DNA from: Terebella lapidaria
Taxonomy: Eukaryota > Annelida > Polychaeta > Terebellida > Terebellidae
Reading direction: 5' to 3'
Length of the DNA stretch: 64,000 nucleotides
Assembly (NCBI GenBank): GCA_949152475.1
Contig: OX424559.1
Span: forward strand, 15,779,809 to 15,843,808
Part shown: positions 43,706 through 57,152 of the stretch, in pieces
Numbering within the stretch: the stretch's first letter is position 1
Layout: the number at the start of each line of letters is the position of its first letter
Notes under the pieces: model-generated
Databases searched by the model: none
Told to the model about the DNA's origin: nothing
Seen by the model: only the letters and a program-made list of their open reading frames with translations
Position numbers and translations under genes: made by a program

Positions 43706-44116
43706 AATCCTCCTAATCCTTTAGAAGTTGTGTACAATTTTCCAATGTGTAGAATATGCATAAACAATATGTGTGGCCTGCTGACGGGTATCTAGTACTC
43801 AACTTATACAGTTAGCGAGGCAAAGTGACAAAGTAGGCACAACATGTATTGGTCATCGTTGAGAAACCTCATCAAGATTCCTTAACAGCTACTAATCATG
43901 CCTTATCAGCCAATTATTAGTATATTTTATTTAGGGTATAGCTCTGCAATTCCGAGATTGATTTCATTAAAAATGTGTGTGTACTTTCTATACATGACCA
44001 CAAGCCTGCTCCATTTGCCCGATTGAAGAAGAAATCGATAACATACCTGATCCAGATCCAGATCATATTTCAAATGTAACTTGCGTAAGACAGACAGTTT
44101 GTGAGGGTGTAATTTC
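43706..44116. other. Gap
   Basis: No feature recognised. Confidence 0.5.
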
Positions 44117-44120
44117 TTAA

Positions 44121-45072
44121 AGCTGGACTAATAGCTCAAAAGGAGGAAAAAATAGATTAAAAAAATATATTTCGGCACATGTACCGCATGTGTTCATACG
44201 GTACTGTGCCCGTTACATTTCCGAAAATACCCGACCGCAGTCGGCTGCCTTCGGTTGTTCTCGGCGTTTGCTCCAAACGCTCCAGCACTTGAGGGGTTTC
44301 TGCCGGTATATAAGGCCCCAGTACCGTTCAAAGAAGCGTTTCATTTGTAAGTACATGCCAACACGGAAACATTTGGGCTGTTACAGCTAAGGCATATATC
44401 GATTTACCTGAATGGGAACGCTAAAAAAGGTGGATTTTGGTGGTATTACTGTACTATGACATAATTTTATATATATCTACTCCATTCCGTTTCAATGCAC
44501 ACTACCAGCTTGTGTGAAAAGCTGTATCAATTGTCCATACATACCACTTATTCGTTGGCACAGTTGACAACTACCGTTCATACTGCATGTTGTATTTCGG
44601 AATGCTAACAGTAGCACCCCCGCCCCAAATACTATTACTGTGCGAACTATGTTTAGGTTGTGTATCTTTTATACAGTGCGATAGCATATTACAAATAATA
44701 ATCACTGTCAATGATGTTTGTTAGAAAGTAGACTATGACTATAACCAATTACGGATAAAATTTCTGCTGTTGACAAGCAGTATGGGGGGTATGCATTCAC
44801 CGGGAGTGCAGCGTGGTGTTGCAGCCCAGAGTATCGTGAGTTGAACTGGACTAAACCACATGACGACAGGCGAGTTTTATATCGACCGGCGGCACTGTGT
44901 GAGCGGAGCTCTTTGGAGCAAACGCCGAGGGCAGCCGAAACTAGCCGATGGTACTTCGGAAATGTTCGGTAATGTCACGGGTGCAGTACCGCCTGGACAC
45001 ATGCGGTACATGTGCCGACATATATATATTTTTTTTTAATTTCATGTCTCCTTAAATACCATTAGTCCAGCT
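44121..45072. mobile_element. 952-bp TTAA-flanked element with ~180-bp inverted ends
   Basis: Starts AGCTGGACTAAT and ends ATTAGTCCAGCT, each next to TTAA (44117-44120, 45073-45076). The arms pair for about 180 bp at about 75% (cggcacatgtaccgcatgtg versus its inverse near 45010). The TTAA target and AG ends suggest a Kolobok- or piggyBac-mobilised non-autonomous element. The arms include tgccggtatataaggcccc, a TATA-like stretch. Confidence 0.75.
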
Positions 45073-45076
45073 TTAA

Positions 45077-47233
45077 CTATGGTTGGATTACTCATCATAG
45101 AATAAAAACCTGCTGCCTGATTTGAGGTTTACTCAAATGGTGGTAATTTGATAATCAAATTGGTTTCGTTCTTTCGTAGTAGCCTTTTGGCTTGTGATTA
45201 GGTACTTATGTACTTGTCATATATCTATTCCATGGGGTTTGTTTCGGATTTGTAAATTATTTTCATAGGTTGTTGGGCAGTTGTATGCTGGTTCCGTCGG
45301 GTGTACAGTAGAAACAACTACATTTAACACACTGTCTGCCCCTGATGACACCAGTGTTTCATTTGATAAATTATTTGGTCGGGCTTTGTTTCTATTGCAA
45401 AATGTTGTATTTTACGTTTGTTATCGGAATCATCAAAATTTGGCTGTTTTGGTGGTAATAGATTGATACTTACATACACAGGGCGGAGTGATTTGATCGT
45501 CAGCCATACAATTAGCGTTCCTATTTGCTGGCATTGTAAACGCTAACACGAGCTGTACAGATAATTCAGTGGCTCTCGTTATTTTCTAAATGTACTATAC
45601 AACCGAAATTGAACAACATGTCACATCTTTCCCATACAAATAATCCGCTGAGTGTATTTGGTTCTTCAGTGACCTGTGACACAAGAAACTTTCCACAGAT
45701 TACAACAGACATACACATGTGCACATCACTTTGTCACAAACACCGATGAAAATCGTGAACGGTAGGTTATTGATCATGGACATATACATTACACCTAGTT
45801 TAGAAATGACATGATGTAAAGCTGTGGGTTAGCTACATAAGCTACATTAGAACAAGTGACATTAGACTGCATCTAAATACTAAAATAATATCGATATCGT
45901 CAATTTCACATTTGGCCTACCATTCTGATTATATACAAAAGATATATATTTCAATTTTCATGAAAATATGTTGAACAAGGGCAAATATATGGGCGAAAAT
46001 GCAACATGGTATGAGTCCATTCAAATTACAAGTATGCTACTCAATATGCAATCTTGAACACATAACCAGGGAACTACAATATTATGATGCCATTATTCAA
46101 CATATTTCGATATAGTATCTTGCAATATTCTACTGGATATGGTGTCAAGATTTAGTGGTTTCTCTCGAATTAAACAATGTCCCAAAGTGAAGTGATCCCG
46201 AAAAAACAAAAAGCGCTATGTTTTTTTTTTGCTGAACTCATGCTAGTGGTGGTGTATCCGCTGGCTTTATGATGTACATGGAATTCAGACTGTTATCAGT
46301 TTGGCCAATTGTCTGGTTAGCAAATGCAGTGACACTGCAGCTTGTGAGTCAACCTGGAATGGTACACTTCATCTAATGTATTTTTATCCAGCGAAATCCA
46401 GCAATTCAGCTTCTACCTCTAGACACTTGTCCAAGGATTTGTTTGGCAGCTACTGCTAGATTCCGGAAGCCGTGCTGTCCATCGTTCAGGATTTTATTCT
46501 GATTGAGTTAGATATAGATAAAGTTCGAATAAATGTATTCGCTATAATTAGACAATCTCGAAGCCGCAGTTTCGAACATATTATTTTGCTGACTGAATTG
46601 AAGTTGATAGAATATATTTTATTCGAAATTGAGTGAAGCATGTTTCTCGTAATATTTCCGACCAAACAAAGACACACAAAAAATGACTACTTGCAATGTA
46701 AAGACGTTTTCCGATGCTGAGATCGGCAGCAACTCGAGATGTAAAGCAAACTTCAAAATGTCGTCTCATATATAGATAAAATTTGTCTAATTTCACATAT
46801 AAATGCAAAATTGTCTAAATCTAGGGAGATATGAATACACCGTAAGATTGTTTTGAAATGCGTCGGTATAAGAGATGTGCAATCTAGGTCTCTCCAAGAA
46901 CGACTAGTTTCACAGACCACGTGACGACCAGTGTTGCAGTCCATTGATGTGTATAAATGGTTATAAGTTTCTGAAATTCTGCTTGAATGTCTCATTCACT
47001 GAATTCACCATACTTATACTAAATTGTCTGACACATTCACAGATGTTGATTACACATGTTCAATTAAGAACCAACGCCAAGTGTGTTGTTGATGTTATAC
47101 TGTAAATGGTGAAATTTTGATATGTACATGGCGATTTTGCCCTAAGCACGCGGCAGGTGATTGTAAACATACATGCCATTTATGTGGCCTTTTCGTTCTT
47201 GGCCTTGTTTTGACACGCTCCGTTCGAGCGTGC
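45077..47233. other. Gap of about 2.1 kb
   Basis: AT-rich. I see no gene, RNA or repeat I can support. Confidence 0.5.
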
Positions 47234-47247
47234 GTTGCCACGGCAAC
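47234..47247. promoter_or_regulatory. Perfect RFX-type X-box palindrome
   Basis: gttgcc-ac-ggcaac, inside a 9-2-9 perfect hairpin (tgcgttgcc...ggcaacgca, 47231-47250). It matches the RFX consensus GTTRCC-N0-3-GGYAAC. It lies about 90 bp before tattatatatacac (47323-47336) and the GC-rich repeat. No gene follows that I can recognise. Confidence 0.5.
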
Positions 47248-47389
47248 GCATTGTAATTTACGCTCCAGTAAACTATAACAATGGTTTGATTATACCTCGC
47301 GTGGGTCCTACAGCTTGTGGTGTATTATATATACACTGGAAGCTACTCGATCGAGGAGATTGTCCGAGAGAGAGTGACTAGGACACACG

Positions 47390-47830
47390 CAAGGCTCACC
47401 ATGAGCTTTGCGTTCCCTGGTCAGGAGTAGTGGGCTTTTAGAGCCCTGGGGACGATTTCCATGGGGAGGCCCGGGCTGGGAGAGACAAGTTGCTGACTCG
47501 GGGGCGCAAGCCCTGTGGATCGCCAGTTATCTCCCTTCCCGGGACGTGTGACATAGGCTCTGGCCAGCATGTCGGACTGTACGGGGTTCCGTCCCCGAGG
47601 CGGACCGCGGCTCGCCAGGCCCCTCCAGTTAACACCGTGGTGATGAACCAGTTTCTGAACGGTGTCCGTAGGCCTGGGAGTGTCGGGTGGGCTGTTACCT
47701 GGTTACCGTTAATGCTAGAGTGGTTACCGTGTCCGCAGTGACCTCCGGTGAGCGGCGCCGCCGCAAGGATCCGGAATAGCGGATGCGCGTCCGCAAGGTG
47801 AGAGGACTATCCTCGAGGAACCTGAAGAGC
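47390..47830 (+). repeat. GC-rich dispersed repeat
   Basis: 47395-47640 matches the reverse complement of about 21230-21480 (shared: agccctggggac, ctgactcgggg, acataggctctggc, tcggactgt). No long conserved frame. It could be the 5' part of an unknown retroposon or a structured RNA gene family. Confidence 0.5.
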
Positions 47831-48597
47831 GGACGATAGTCAATAACTTTACATGTACATTAAATGAGATGACAACAACTACCACGGATGTCTTCACACG
47901 TGATTTAAGTAAATCAGTATAATGTATGTGTTTACATTCCTTTTGCCTATATCGTGATATTCATTCATAATAATTCGATATTAAATTTTAAAGAAGAACG
48001 AAACAATGACACTGCATGATCAGAAGGGTTTTAAAAAAAACTGTTTGCAAATTGTATGCAAATCAACGTGTGATATGTATTTGTTTAATAATGAACTGTT
48101 GTCATTGTCTGATATTTCCAAATAAGTATTTTAGAATACACAAAAGACATTGTGAGTACGATTCCTGAATAATTATTTGTTGGTATTTCCAGATATTATT
48201 ATTCTGAAATAGATACTCCAGAATTTATTTTCTCATGGGTAATTGTTTGTGTTTTTTTGTCATTTGGTTTAACAGTTTGAATATGTTTACCATTGGATGA
48301 AAACCTTCTGAATACCTTTTAAATAGCGTTTACCACTACTGGCAGACCTGTTCAATGGCTAGCACCTCGCTTTAGCCTTCTAACCTTCCTTTTCTTAGCA
48401 CAACAGATTACACCTCCTTATTGGCCATATATATAGGGGCGTTCAAGAAGTTCCTTAAACTGTCCCTGTTTTGAATGATACTGAACGTAAGGGACCTCTG
48501 ATGATAAAACAACAGATCTGATTATGACATATTGTGGGTTTCTATATCATTGTACCAGTCTTCCCCAACAATTAAAAACGAGCCGGGTGCAATATAC
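47831..48597. other. Gap before the long gypsy fossil
   Basis: AT-rich; no feature recognised. Confidence 0.5.
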
Positions 48598-49969
48598 TGT
48601 AACGGTTTTGGGGCGTACCCAAAAGTTTCCCCTAGGTAATTCTGTTAGTGTTTTGTGATATTATGGTTAAATAACCGTTTATTAAAATGTATATGTGTTT
48701 AAAGGTTCATACGGTTCCGTATTGTTAATGTTTAAAAGGTTTTCCGTCTCGGTATATTTGTGATGTTGGTAAAGCCGGAGACGGCTCCGGAGACGGAGAC
48801 GGAACCGGAGACGGAGTCGGAACAATGGAGTACAAAAACGTAATGACGTTATTTCCGGAAGGTCATGTGATCAGCCTCGTTTTCGGTTTAAAAGGTGACG
48901 TGTCAGCCACTGATTGGTTCTAGAGTGTTTTTAGAAATCCGGAAAATATCAGTGTTTTGGCGGACTATGACGTCACAATAGGTTGGTCACGTGACGTGGG
49001 TCTCAGGTCTATAAAAGCCCCCGCTTCACAGCGGACGGCGGAGTTGGTGTCCTGACGTCGACCTGTGCAGACCCCTTCTCCCATAGCAGAGTACTCCCTT
49101 GTTCCGGATAGAGTCATCCAGATGATAGCAGTTAAGTCTTCTGACTGTGCACTTGGAAAATAAACATGAAAACTTCAACCGAGTTGTTTTTCCGTGTTCG
49201 TTAGGGAACTGGAAGTTATAACAAAGTTAGTTCACCGGAAAAGAAAGTAATACGGAGAAAAGGGAGATATGTCCACAGTCGGTTAAGACCAAGTTGTAAC
49301 GACGTCTTAGGGTGATCCAAGAACCCAGATCACCAAGGAAGGAGACGGAGACGGAGGTGGTATTCAACGGAGCAACTACGGAGGCGGTATCGGACGGAGC
49401 AGTTGCAGAGACGGGAACGACGAAGCAGTTGCAGAGGCGGTACCGGACGACGGAGTTGCAGTGGCAGTACCTGAAGGAGCGATTGTAACCGGAAGTGAGA
49501 ACACTTCCGAGATACTCCATTTCAGGTGCAGTCGCAGGTTGCGGTGAGGCGGAGCCAACCGGAGCAGTTTGCAGTGAGGCGGAACCTGGCAGAGCGGTTG
49601 CAGTATTCGGAAACGGCAACGTTCCCGGATTCTCATTCCAGGTGCAGTCGCAGTTGCAGTAAGGCGGAAACCTGACGGAGCTGTTGCAGTAAAGCGGTAT
49701 CCCGACGGAGCAGTTGCAGTACCCGGAGACGGAAACGCCTCCGGATTCTTACGTTACAGGTGCAGTTGCAGATTAGCAGTTGGACAACGGTTAAGAGGTC
49801 CATTCCAGACCACGCTACCAACCTTAGAGACTTCTAGCCGGAGTTCAACCGTACAGCAGTAGCAGTTTCCCGGAGTTTTACCGTTTCAGCTCCGGTTAAA
49901 TAACAACTCACCCACCTCCCAAGAAAACCGGTTCATCAAGACGTCACAGAAGGGTGCAAGCCCATTACA
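48598..49969 (+). repeat. 5' LTR of the long gypsy fossil (1,372 bp)
   Basis: Promoter-like core: cactgattggttc (inverse CCAAT), ggtcacgtgac (E-box), ctataaaagcccccgcttc (TATA). Then a long leader rich in cggag and gcagt words. Confidence 0.93.
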
Positions 49970-49975
49970 ACTTTT

Positions 49976-49993
49976 TGGTGGCAGCGGTGGGAT
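49976..49993 (+). other. Primer-binding site of the long gypsy fossil
   Basis: tggtggcagcggtgggat, six bases after the LTR. TGG at its start pairs with a tRNA CCA end; the tRNA is not identified. Confidence 0.75.
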
Positions 49994-50003
49994 CATCTGC
50001 AGT

Positions 50004-51191
50004 ATGACTACTAGACGGGGCAAATTGGCGGAACAGCAGCTGAAGACAGCCGTGTCGGACACGGAGCAGCCTGTAGGAGCAGTAGGAGCTGAGCCGTTGC
50101 AGATGCCGGTTGCGGAAAAGGAAGCAGTTCGTCCTGCCGAGCGAAAGCTGTTGCAGCCGGAAATGCAGAAAGCAGTTGCAGAAGAGCCCCTTCGGGTTCC
50201 TCAAGGAGTACAGCCTGCAGAGCAGTTAGCAGAGGCGGAAATTAACTTTCCGGACCAGGCTGGCGATCGGGAACCGGATGCGGAACCGGAAGGCGGAGAG
50301 AATTTAGTCGACAACCTGACCAGATTATTGGCGACCCAAATGGAGGTGTTTCAGCAGCACCTGGCAGTAACCGGAAAGCAGCAGCAGGCAGAAGCAGTAC
50401 AACAACCAGCACCAAGGGCAGGAGTAGCCAGATTAATGACATACGACGGAACTGATCCGTGGCCGGAGTATGAGGCTCACCTCCTTGAATACGCTCGGTA
50501 CTACCGTTGGACAGCAGAGGAAAAGGCGCTGAACTTATGTGTCAGTTTGAGGGGTAACGCCCGCAGCATACTACTGGATCTGTCCGCGGAGCAGAGACGC
50601 AGCTTTGATACGGTTGTGGCGGCATTAAAACAGCAGTTTTGTCCGGGAGAGAAAACATTTGTTTTCCAGGCGGAATTGCAGACACGGAAATTGCAGCCGG
50701 AGGAGGAGCTGTCCGAGCTGGCCAGAGACATACGGAGCAAGACGCGGCTAGCTTACCCAAAAGCGGATCCGGCAACAACAGAAGTGCTCATGAAGATGCT
50801 TTTCTGCAACAGTCTGACTAACCGAGATATGCGGTTGTCGGTATTGAAAAGCCACCCGGAAACGCTGTCGCAGGCCCTGGCTTTCACTACCGAGTATGAG
50901 AGTATTATGAAGACGGACAACAGCAGACCAGCGGAGCGTCACCGGACGAGGCAGCTGAACACGGAGCCGGAGTGGAGCCAGCAGGTGAACGAATTGCGGA
51001 AGCAAGCCGAGCAGACTCAGCAGCAGTTGGCGGATCTGATGACTCAGGTCAAGGAAGCGGTTAGCCGGCAGCAGCGGCAGCGCAGTTCCCGAGCGGATTT
51101 AGAATGCTTCAACTGTGGCCGGAAAGGGCATTTTGCCCGAGACTGTAGGCAGCCGAAGCAGCAGCAGCAACGGCGTCAACCACAACAGTAG
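50004..51191 (+). mobile_element. gag part of the long gypsy fossil
   Basis: 395 codons. Q/E/A-rich N-terminal part, a capsid-like middle (YDGTDPWPEYEAHLLEYARY ... LRGNARSILLDL ... QLRTRK-like block) and one CCHC zinc knuckle, CFNCGRKGHFARDC, near the end, followed by poly-Gln. Structural protein that would bind the element RNA. Fossil; no host role shown. Confidence 0.92.
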
Positions 51192-51343
51192 CAGTCGCCG
51201 CGACAACAGCAGCAGCAGCAGCCGCAGCAGCAGCAACAACTGCAGCAGCCACGACAGCAGCAGCAGCAGTCGGAAAACTAGAGCGGGTCGCGGAAAAGGG
51301 GAAATCCGGGACCCGGAAGAGAGGACACCCCCATAACCGGCAG

Positions 51344-54300
51344 GTGGTTCACGGACCCGGTCCCAGGGGCGAGGTGGGCATGTGTGTGACAGCCAGAGTA
51401 TGCGGAGAGCCAGTAACGCTGATAATCGACACCGGCAGCACTGTCACAATGCTCAACCTACAAACCTGGGAACGGATCCGGAAACCCGGAATGAAGCTGA
51501 AGCGGTCGCCCATTTCTCTTTCCATGGTTGACGGAAGTAACATACGGACGCATGGCCGGAAAGAACTCCCACTCAACATCGCAGGAGTAGCTGAGACCGT
51601 GACGTTCGAGATTGCAGACTGTGAAGACGAAGGAATACTGGGAATGGATTTCATCCGTTCCCGGATATCCGGCATAAATTTCGACCGAATGACCATGCAG
51701 ATGGGCAGCCAGGAGGTGTTCCTCACCATGTTCGAGCAGACCAGGAAGCCGTTTCCGATCAACGCTGTAGCAGATTACCAGATTCCGCCGGAAACGGAAC
51801 AGCTGATAATAGGACAAGCAGAGAGTGTCCGGGAAGCAGAAGGAGTACTAGAAATGCCACAGGAGCCTACTGAGAAGAGACCTTGGCTGATCGGGAGAAC
51901 TTTATCCCGGATAAAGCAAGGAACAGTCCCGGTTCGAGTGATCAATGTGATGGCGGAGCCGGTAATCATCAAGAAAGGAGCGCAGTTGGCGACGATGACC
52001 ACCTTAGCAGCCGGTTGCAGTGTTGTGCCGTTGGCGGAGCGGAGCAGGAAGGTGCAGATTTCCACAGAGTCGGAGGCCGGACGGAATTGGAGCGGGTACG
52101 AGAAGCTGCGGCAGTTAGCAGAGCAGACCCAGGATGCAGTGCCGAGACATTTCCGCGAGAGAGTAACCGACCTCCTATTTCGGAATAAGCCGACCTTCAG
52201 TAATGACGCCGGAGAACTGGGGCAGACCAACGAGGTACAACATCAGATAAACACGTGCAGTCACCGGCCGATTAAGCAGCCAACCAGACGAATTCCGCCA
52301 GACAAGAGAGAGCTGGTGAGCAGTCTGATTCAGGAGATGAAAGACAAGAACGTCATTGAAGAAAGTAGCAGTCCGTGGGCTTCCCCGATTGTTCTGGTGA
52401 AGAAAAAGGATGGGACCACCTGGTTCTGTGTCGATTACCGGCGGTTAAATGCAGTCACGGAGAAAGATGCTTACCCGTTGCCGAGAATAGATGACACCAT
52501 AGCAGCCTGTGCAGACGCCAAATGGTTCTCCACTCTCGACCTGACCAGTGGATACTGGCAGGTCGGGATGGATGAAGATGCCCGGAAAAAGTCGGCCTTC
52601 TGTGTTCCTGGCGGCCTTTACCAGTTCAAAGTAATGAGTTTCGGCTTGTGCAATGCTCCGGGTACGTTCGAGCGGTTGATGGAGAAGGTGCTAGGCGGAT
52701 TGTCCTGGAAGACCTGCCTCATATATCTGGACGACATCATAGTCTACAGCAAGACCCTGGAGGATCACATCCGTGATCTTCAGGAGGTTTTCAACAAGCT
52801 GAGAGAGGCAGACCTCAAAGTCAAACCGTCAAAATGCAAGTTCTTCCAGCTGGAGGTGTCTTTCCTAGGTCACATAGTTGGCAGAGACGGTATCCGCACC
52901 GACCCGGCAAAAACAGAGGCAGTACGGAAGTGGCGGACACCCACCAACCTGACGGAGCTGCGCAGTTTTCTGGGACTATGCTCCTATTACCGGAAGTTCG
53001 TGCCGAAGTTCTCCGAGATTGCAGCGCTGCTGAATCACTTGACGGAAAAAGGGGTGCAGTTCCGGTGGCAGACGGAGCAAGAACAGGCATTTGCAGAGCT
53101 GAAGAACCGCCTAGTATCAGCACCGATACTCGGGTACCCAAGGGAGCAAGGCCGATATATCCTGGACACGGACGCCAGTGACACCGGGCTGGGAGCAGTA
53201 CTGTCACAGAAGCAGGGCAACCAGGAGCGGGTGATAACCTACTTGAGCCGCAGCCTAACCAAAGAAGAACGGAGATACTGTGTCACCCGGAAGGAGCTCC
53301 TGGCGGTTGTGTTTGCGGTACAGAAGAATAAGCAGTACTTGCTGGGACGACACTTCCTTCTTCGCACGAATCATGGCAGTCTTACCTGGCTTATGAATTT
53401 CAAGGAGCCCCAGGGGCAGGTAGCCCGGTGGATTGAGCTCCTGAGTGAGTTTCATTTCGACATCGAACATCGTCCGGGGCGAATCCATAATAATGCGGAT
53501 GCCTTGTCCAGATCCCCATGCAGCCAATGCGGAAAAATCGACTGGAAACAAGCCAAGATAGACGCCTGGAACTACGGAGAAAGGATCCGGCAGACACGAA
53601 GTGAAGAAACTCCTCAGCCCAAGCCAAGGAAGGGGGGACGCCGGAAGCGGTCACGGAGATCGGGCGGAGAAACAGAACTGACGGAGGAAGCAGTCCCAAG
53701 GAAGGCGGTTGCAGTAGCGGAGAAAGCAGCGTCCCGGAAGCCGGTTGCGGTTGCGGTGACGGAGAAAGCAGCGTCCCGGAAGCCGGTTGCGGTTGCGGTG
53801 ACGGAGAAGGCAGTTCCAGGAAAAGCGGATGCGGTTGCAGAGCAGATTAGGCTGGCGGAAAATGCGGACCAGGATACTGTGCTGGGGCAGAAATATCGAC
53901 CAGATGATTTGCGGAGAATGCAGCAAGCAGAACCTTGGTACCCACTGGTGACGTCGCTGATCGACGGGAGCGGTACAGCTGGCAGTGCAGACTTTTCCAG
54001 CATGAGCAGCGAGGAGAAAGTGCTGTACGGGATGCGGAAGACCTTGCTGAAAGTCGACGGAGTAGTCTACCGGAAATGGAAAACGGCAGAAGGAACCAGC
54101 CGAATGCATTTAATAACCCCGAAGGAGCTGAGACAGGAGATTTTCCGTCTGGCCCATCAGAGCCGGACGGGAGGACACCTCGGAAGCAGAAGGATGGCGG
54201 CTAGCATTCGGAGGCGGTATTTCTGGCTGGCTATGATGCGGGACATAAAGCAGTGGGTGCTGAGCTGTGACGAATGTGCGTCAAGAAGTATGCAGAACTT

Positions 54301-55294
54301 GAAACGATCTCCGATGCAGAAATACCGGGTTGGAGCGCCCATGGAGAGGGTGGCAATGGACGTGATGGGTCCGTTACCTAAATCCACCCGGGGGAACCGG
54401 TACATCTTAGTAATCGGTGATTACTTCACCAAGTGGGTAGAAGCTTACCCGATGCCGAATCAGGAAGCGGTGACGGTTGCGGACATATTCGTCAACCAGT
54501 TTGCAGCGCGGTACGGTATCCCGATGGAGATACACACCGACCAAGGCAGAAATTTCGAGTCCGACTTGCTGAGAAATGTTTGCAGAATCCTGGGGATTCA
54601 CAAGACACGGACAACCGCTTTCCGACCTCAGTCGGACGGTTTCATTGAGCGATTCAACCGGACGCTGCAGCAGATCCTGAGCCTGTACGTAAGCGAGCGG
54701 CAGACCAACTGGGATCAGCTAGTACCGTTGGCGATGGCAGCTTACCGGAGTACCCCGCAGGAGACAACCGGGCAGAGTCCCAATTTGCTGATGCTGGGCA
54801 GAGAAGTCAACACTCCGGTAGAGTTACTGATTGGCAGGCCTCCGGGAGAATCAACAACAGAGTATGGCAGTCAGATCCGGGAGCGACTAGAAGCAGTATA
54901 CAAGGCGGTTTGAGCGAAATCTTGCAGAGAGATGGAACGGCAGAAGAAGCTGTATGACCGGAGGAAGGTCGACAATCAGTTCCAGCCAGGAGACCGAGTG
55001 TGGATGGCGGTCAAAACACGGAAGAAGGGCAAGGCACCCAAGTTGCAGAGGAAGTGGAGCGGTCCAAAGGTAGTGCTGAGCAGATTTACCGATGTGACCT
55101 ACGAGATTGCAGAGAGTGAAACTCGGCAGAAGGTGGTTCACTTCGATTTGCTGAAACCGTATAATGGTGTCAAGCATCCGAGATGGATGAAGCGGAGAAT
55201 GGCGGATTCCTGGAGGCAGACGGAGCCGCCGAAGCAGAGTAGTGTTCCGGAGACGGAACAGACGGTCTCTGAGTCGGATACGGACTCGGAGTAA
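51344..55294 (+). mobile_element. pol part of the long gypsy fossil
   Basis: Order: aspartic protease (IIDTGSTVTML), reverse transcriptase (CLIYLDDIIVYS), RNase H (DTDASDTGLGAVLSQ), a linker with repeated A/V/E/K-rich units (about 53690-53850), integrase zinc-binding HHCC part (HQSRTGGHLG ... CDEC) and catalytic core (MDVMGPLP, HTDQGRNFESD), then a basic C-terminal part (PGDRVWMAVKTRKKGK). This domain order defines Ty3/gypsy. About one interruption. Confidence 0.93.
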
Positions 55295-56084
55295 GCCGCA
55301 GAGGATGAAGAAATATGAGAAGACGGAGTGAGCTGTAGAGCAGGAGAAGGAGATAGCTGAGACCCTGGTAAAACGTTGAGTTCCGGCAGAGAGCGAACGC
55401 AAGAAGTCGGAACAGTGAGCAAGTGCTGGTTCCGGAAACAGGGCGGAGAAAGGAAGCAGAGCGGAAAGCGGTGCAGAGACCGGATAGAGACATCCTAGAG
55501 GTTCTGACTGGGTTGAGCGCATAGTCAACCAGTCCAGGGTAGCGGCCAGGGGTCCAGAAGAACCTGGGTTGCGGTCTAGTATCTCCAGAGAAGCAGCTAC
55601 ACGTCTTCCGTATTCAGAGAATTAAGACGGAAAAGTTTTCCGGCTGTGACATCCAACCGGAGTTTCCACTTAGCAGAGACAGTAAACCGACTGCAGATTG
55701 ACAGAAACGGAGAAACATCACCCCAGATAGGAAGGCGCCTCCTTCTGGACAGAATGTATGCAGTTTCCAGTGTCAACAAGCAGTAATACCAGTGAGCAGA
55801 TATGCAGTTGACGAAACAGTACAGATGGCGGAAACGCCCAACTTGCAGTCTAGATGTTCGTCTGAGAGGCAGATTCAACTGGCTGAGACTCTATTCAACC
55901 CGCCTGATGGCAGAGATACTTCAAAATTGCAGATATTTCGCTCGGAGAAGCAGTTGAAAGGGAGCCGGAAAAACCCGGAGAAGCCGGTTGAGCCGGAGAC
56001 GGACACCTCTCGGTTAACGGTTGAGTTTTTGCATAATTGTGACGTCACTCCTGAGGCAGCCAATCAGCGTGGAGCTTTTCCAGT

Positions 56085-56118
56085 CACGTGAGCAGAAAGG
56101 GTATAAAAGGGCCTTGAA
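56085..56118 (+). promoter_or_regulatory. Internal promoter-like module 1 of the gypsy fossil
   Basis: agtcacgtgagc (E-box CACGTG) then gggtataaaagggcc (TATA, 56099-56113); cagccaatcagc (CCAAT) lies 25 bp upstream at about 56057. The layout matches that of the LTR. It sits about 230 bp before the first zinc-finger frame. Confidence 0.6.
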
Positions 56119-56342
56119 ATCGGGCTCTGAGAGCAGTTGAAGAGCAGACCTCGAGCTGTGCACATCGCTGTTAAAGTTTGGCGGAATCGAATCAAGTCCA
56201 GCATTTTCCGGCAGCGGCAGATTTTGCAGTGAAAAACGACTAAGTGTTTCCCGGAAGACCACCAGTCCGGAGAAGCGGTGCAGAAGCGGTGCAGTAAAAG
56301 CGGTGCAGTAGATCGACAATTTTTGTTTCCCGGCTTTTCCGG

Positions 56343-57029
56343 ATGGCGCTCCAGCAAAGGCGAGGTGGCGGCCCCATTGAGACGGAGATGGACAACCAAA
56401 TGAAAGAGCTGTGGCGGTACTGTAAGAAGTGTGACCGGACGTTTGCGGACGCGAGGGACAAGAGAGGACACGTCTGCCCGGGCCAGAAGTACTGTTGCTG
56501 CCTGTGTTCCTTCTACGGAAATCGGGCCTGTGATTTACGGAGACATCTCCGGGAGGCGCATGGATGGACGTACCCTGCAGAATACCGTCCTCCTCAGGAC
56601 GAATGGACACTGAACCGAGTCGGAACGTTCGACTCAGCCCGGAGAGGGATTGCTACGAAGTCCCGACAGAACCGCTTCCGCAGATTCCTGAATCGTTCCC
56701 CGGTACAGCCTCCGGTTCCTGTTCCGTCCCTTCACCAACTCCCGTACGGAACAGACTGGGATGCCGGAGCAGCCGCTCCCATCGAACAGCCGGAACCGAT
56801 CGACCCGCCAGGTTGGGTTCCGGATCCGCAGGGCTGTCTTCGGGCAGCGGAAGACACACCTCCAGAAGACTGGGAGCGAGAGATGTTTGCGGAACCGGAA
56901 GGGGAAGTTCAGCCGGCGGAAGACTGGGAGAAAGAGATCAGGGTGTGGGAATATACACCAGCTTCTCCCACCCTGGACACGGAATCGAAGGTTTCCGAGT
57001 ACCACACCGCGGACGAGGAGGAACCCTGA
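56343..57029 (+). mobile_element. Accessory frame 1 of the gypsy fossil: C2H2/CCHC zinc-finger protein
   Basis: 228 codons. Residues about 27-50 (RYCKKCDRTFADARDKRGHV, ending CPG) form a CxxC...HxC finger; about 51-75 (CCCLCSFYGNRACDLRRHLR, then EAH) a C2H2 finger. The rest is acidic and P/E-rich (PPEDWEREMFAEPEGEVQPA). Probably nucleic-acid binding. Not a normal gypsy product; env is absent here. Function unknown. Confidence 0.75.
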
Positions 57030-57149
57030 GGTGGATGGCGGTGTAGCAGTTGACGGAGGCGGTTGGCAGTATAGCAGTTGACGGAGGCGGTTAGCAGTTT
57101 GGCGGAGACGGAGAAGAAAAAGCGGTGGCAGTTAGCAGCAACAACAACA

Positions 57150-57152
57150 CGG

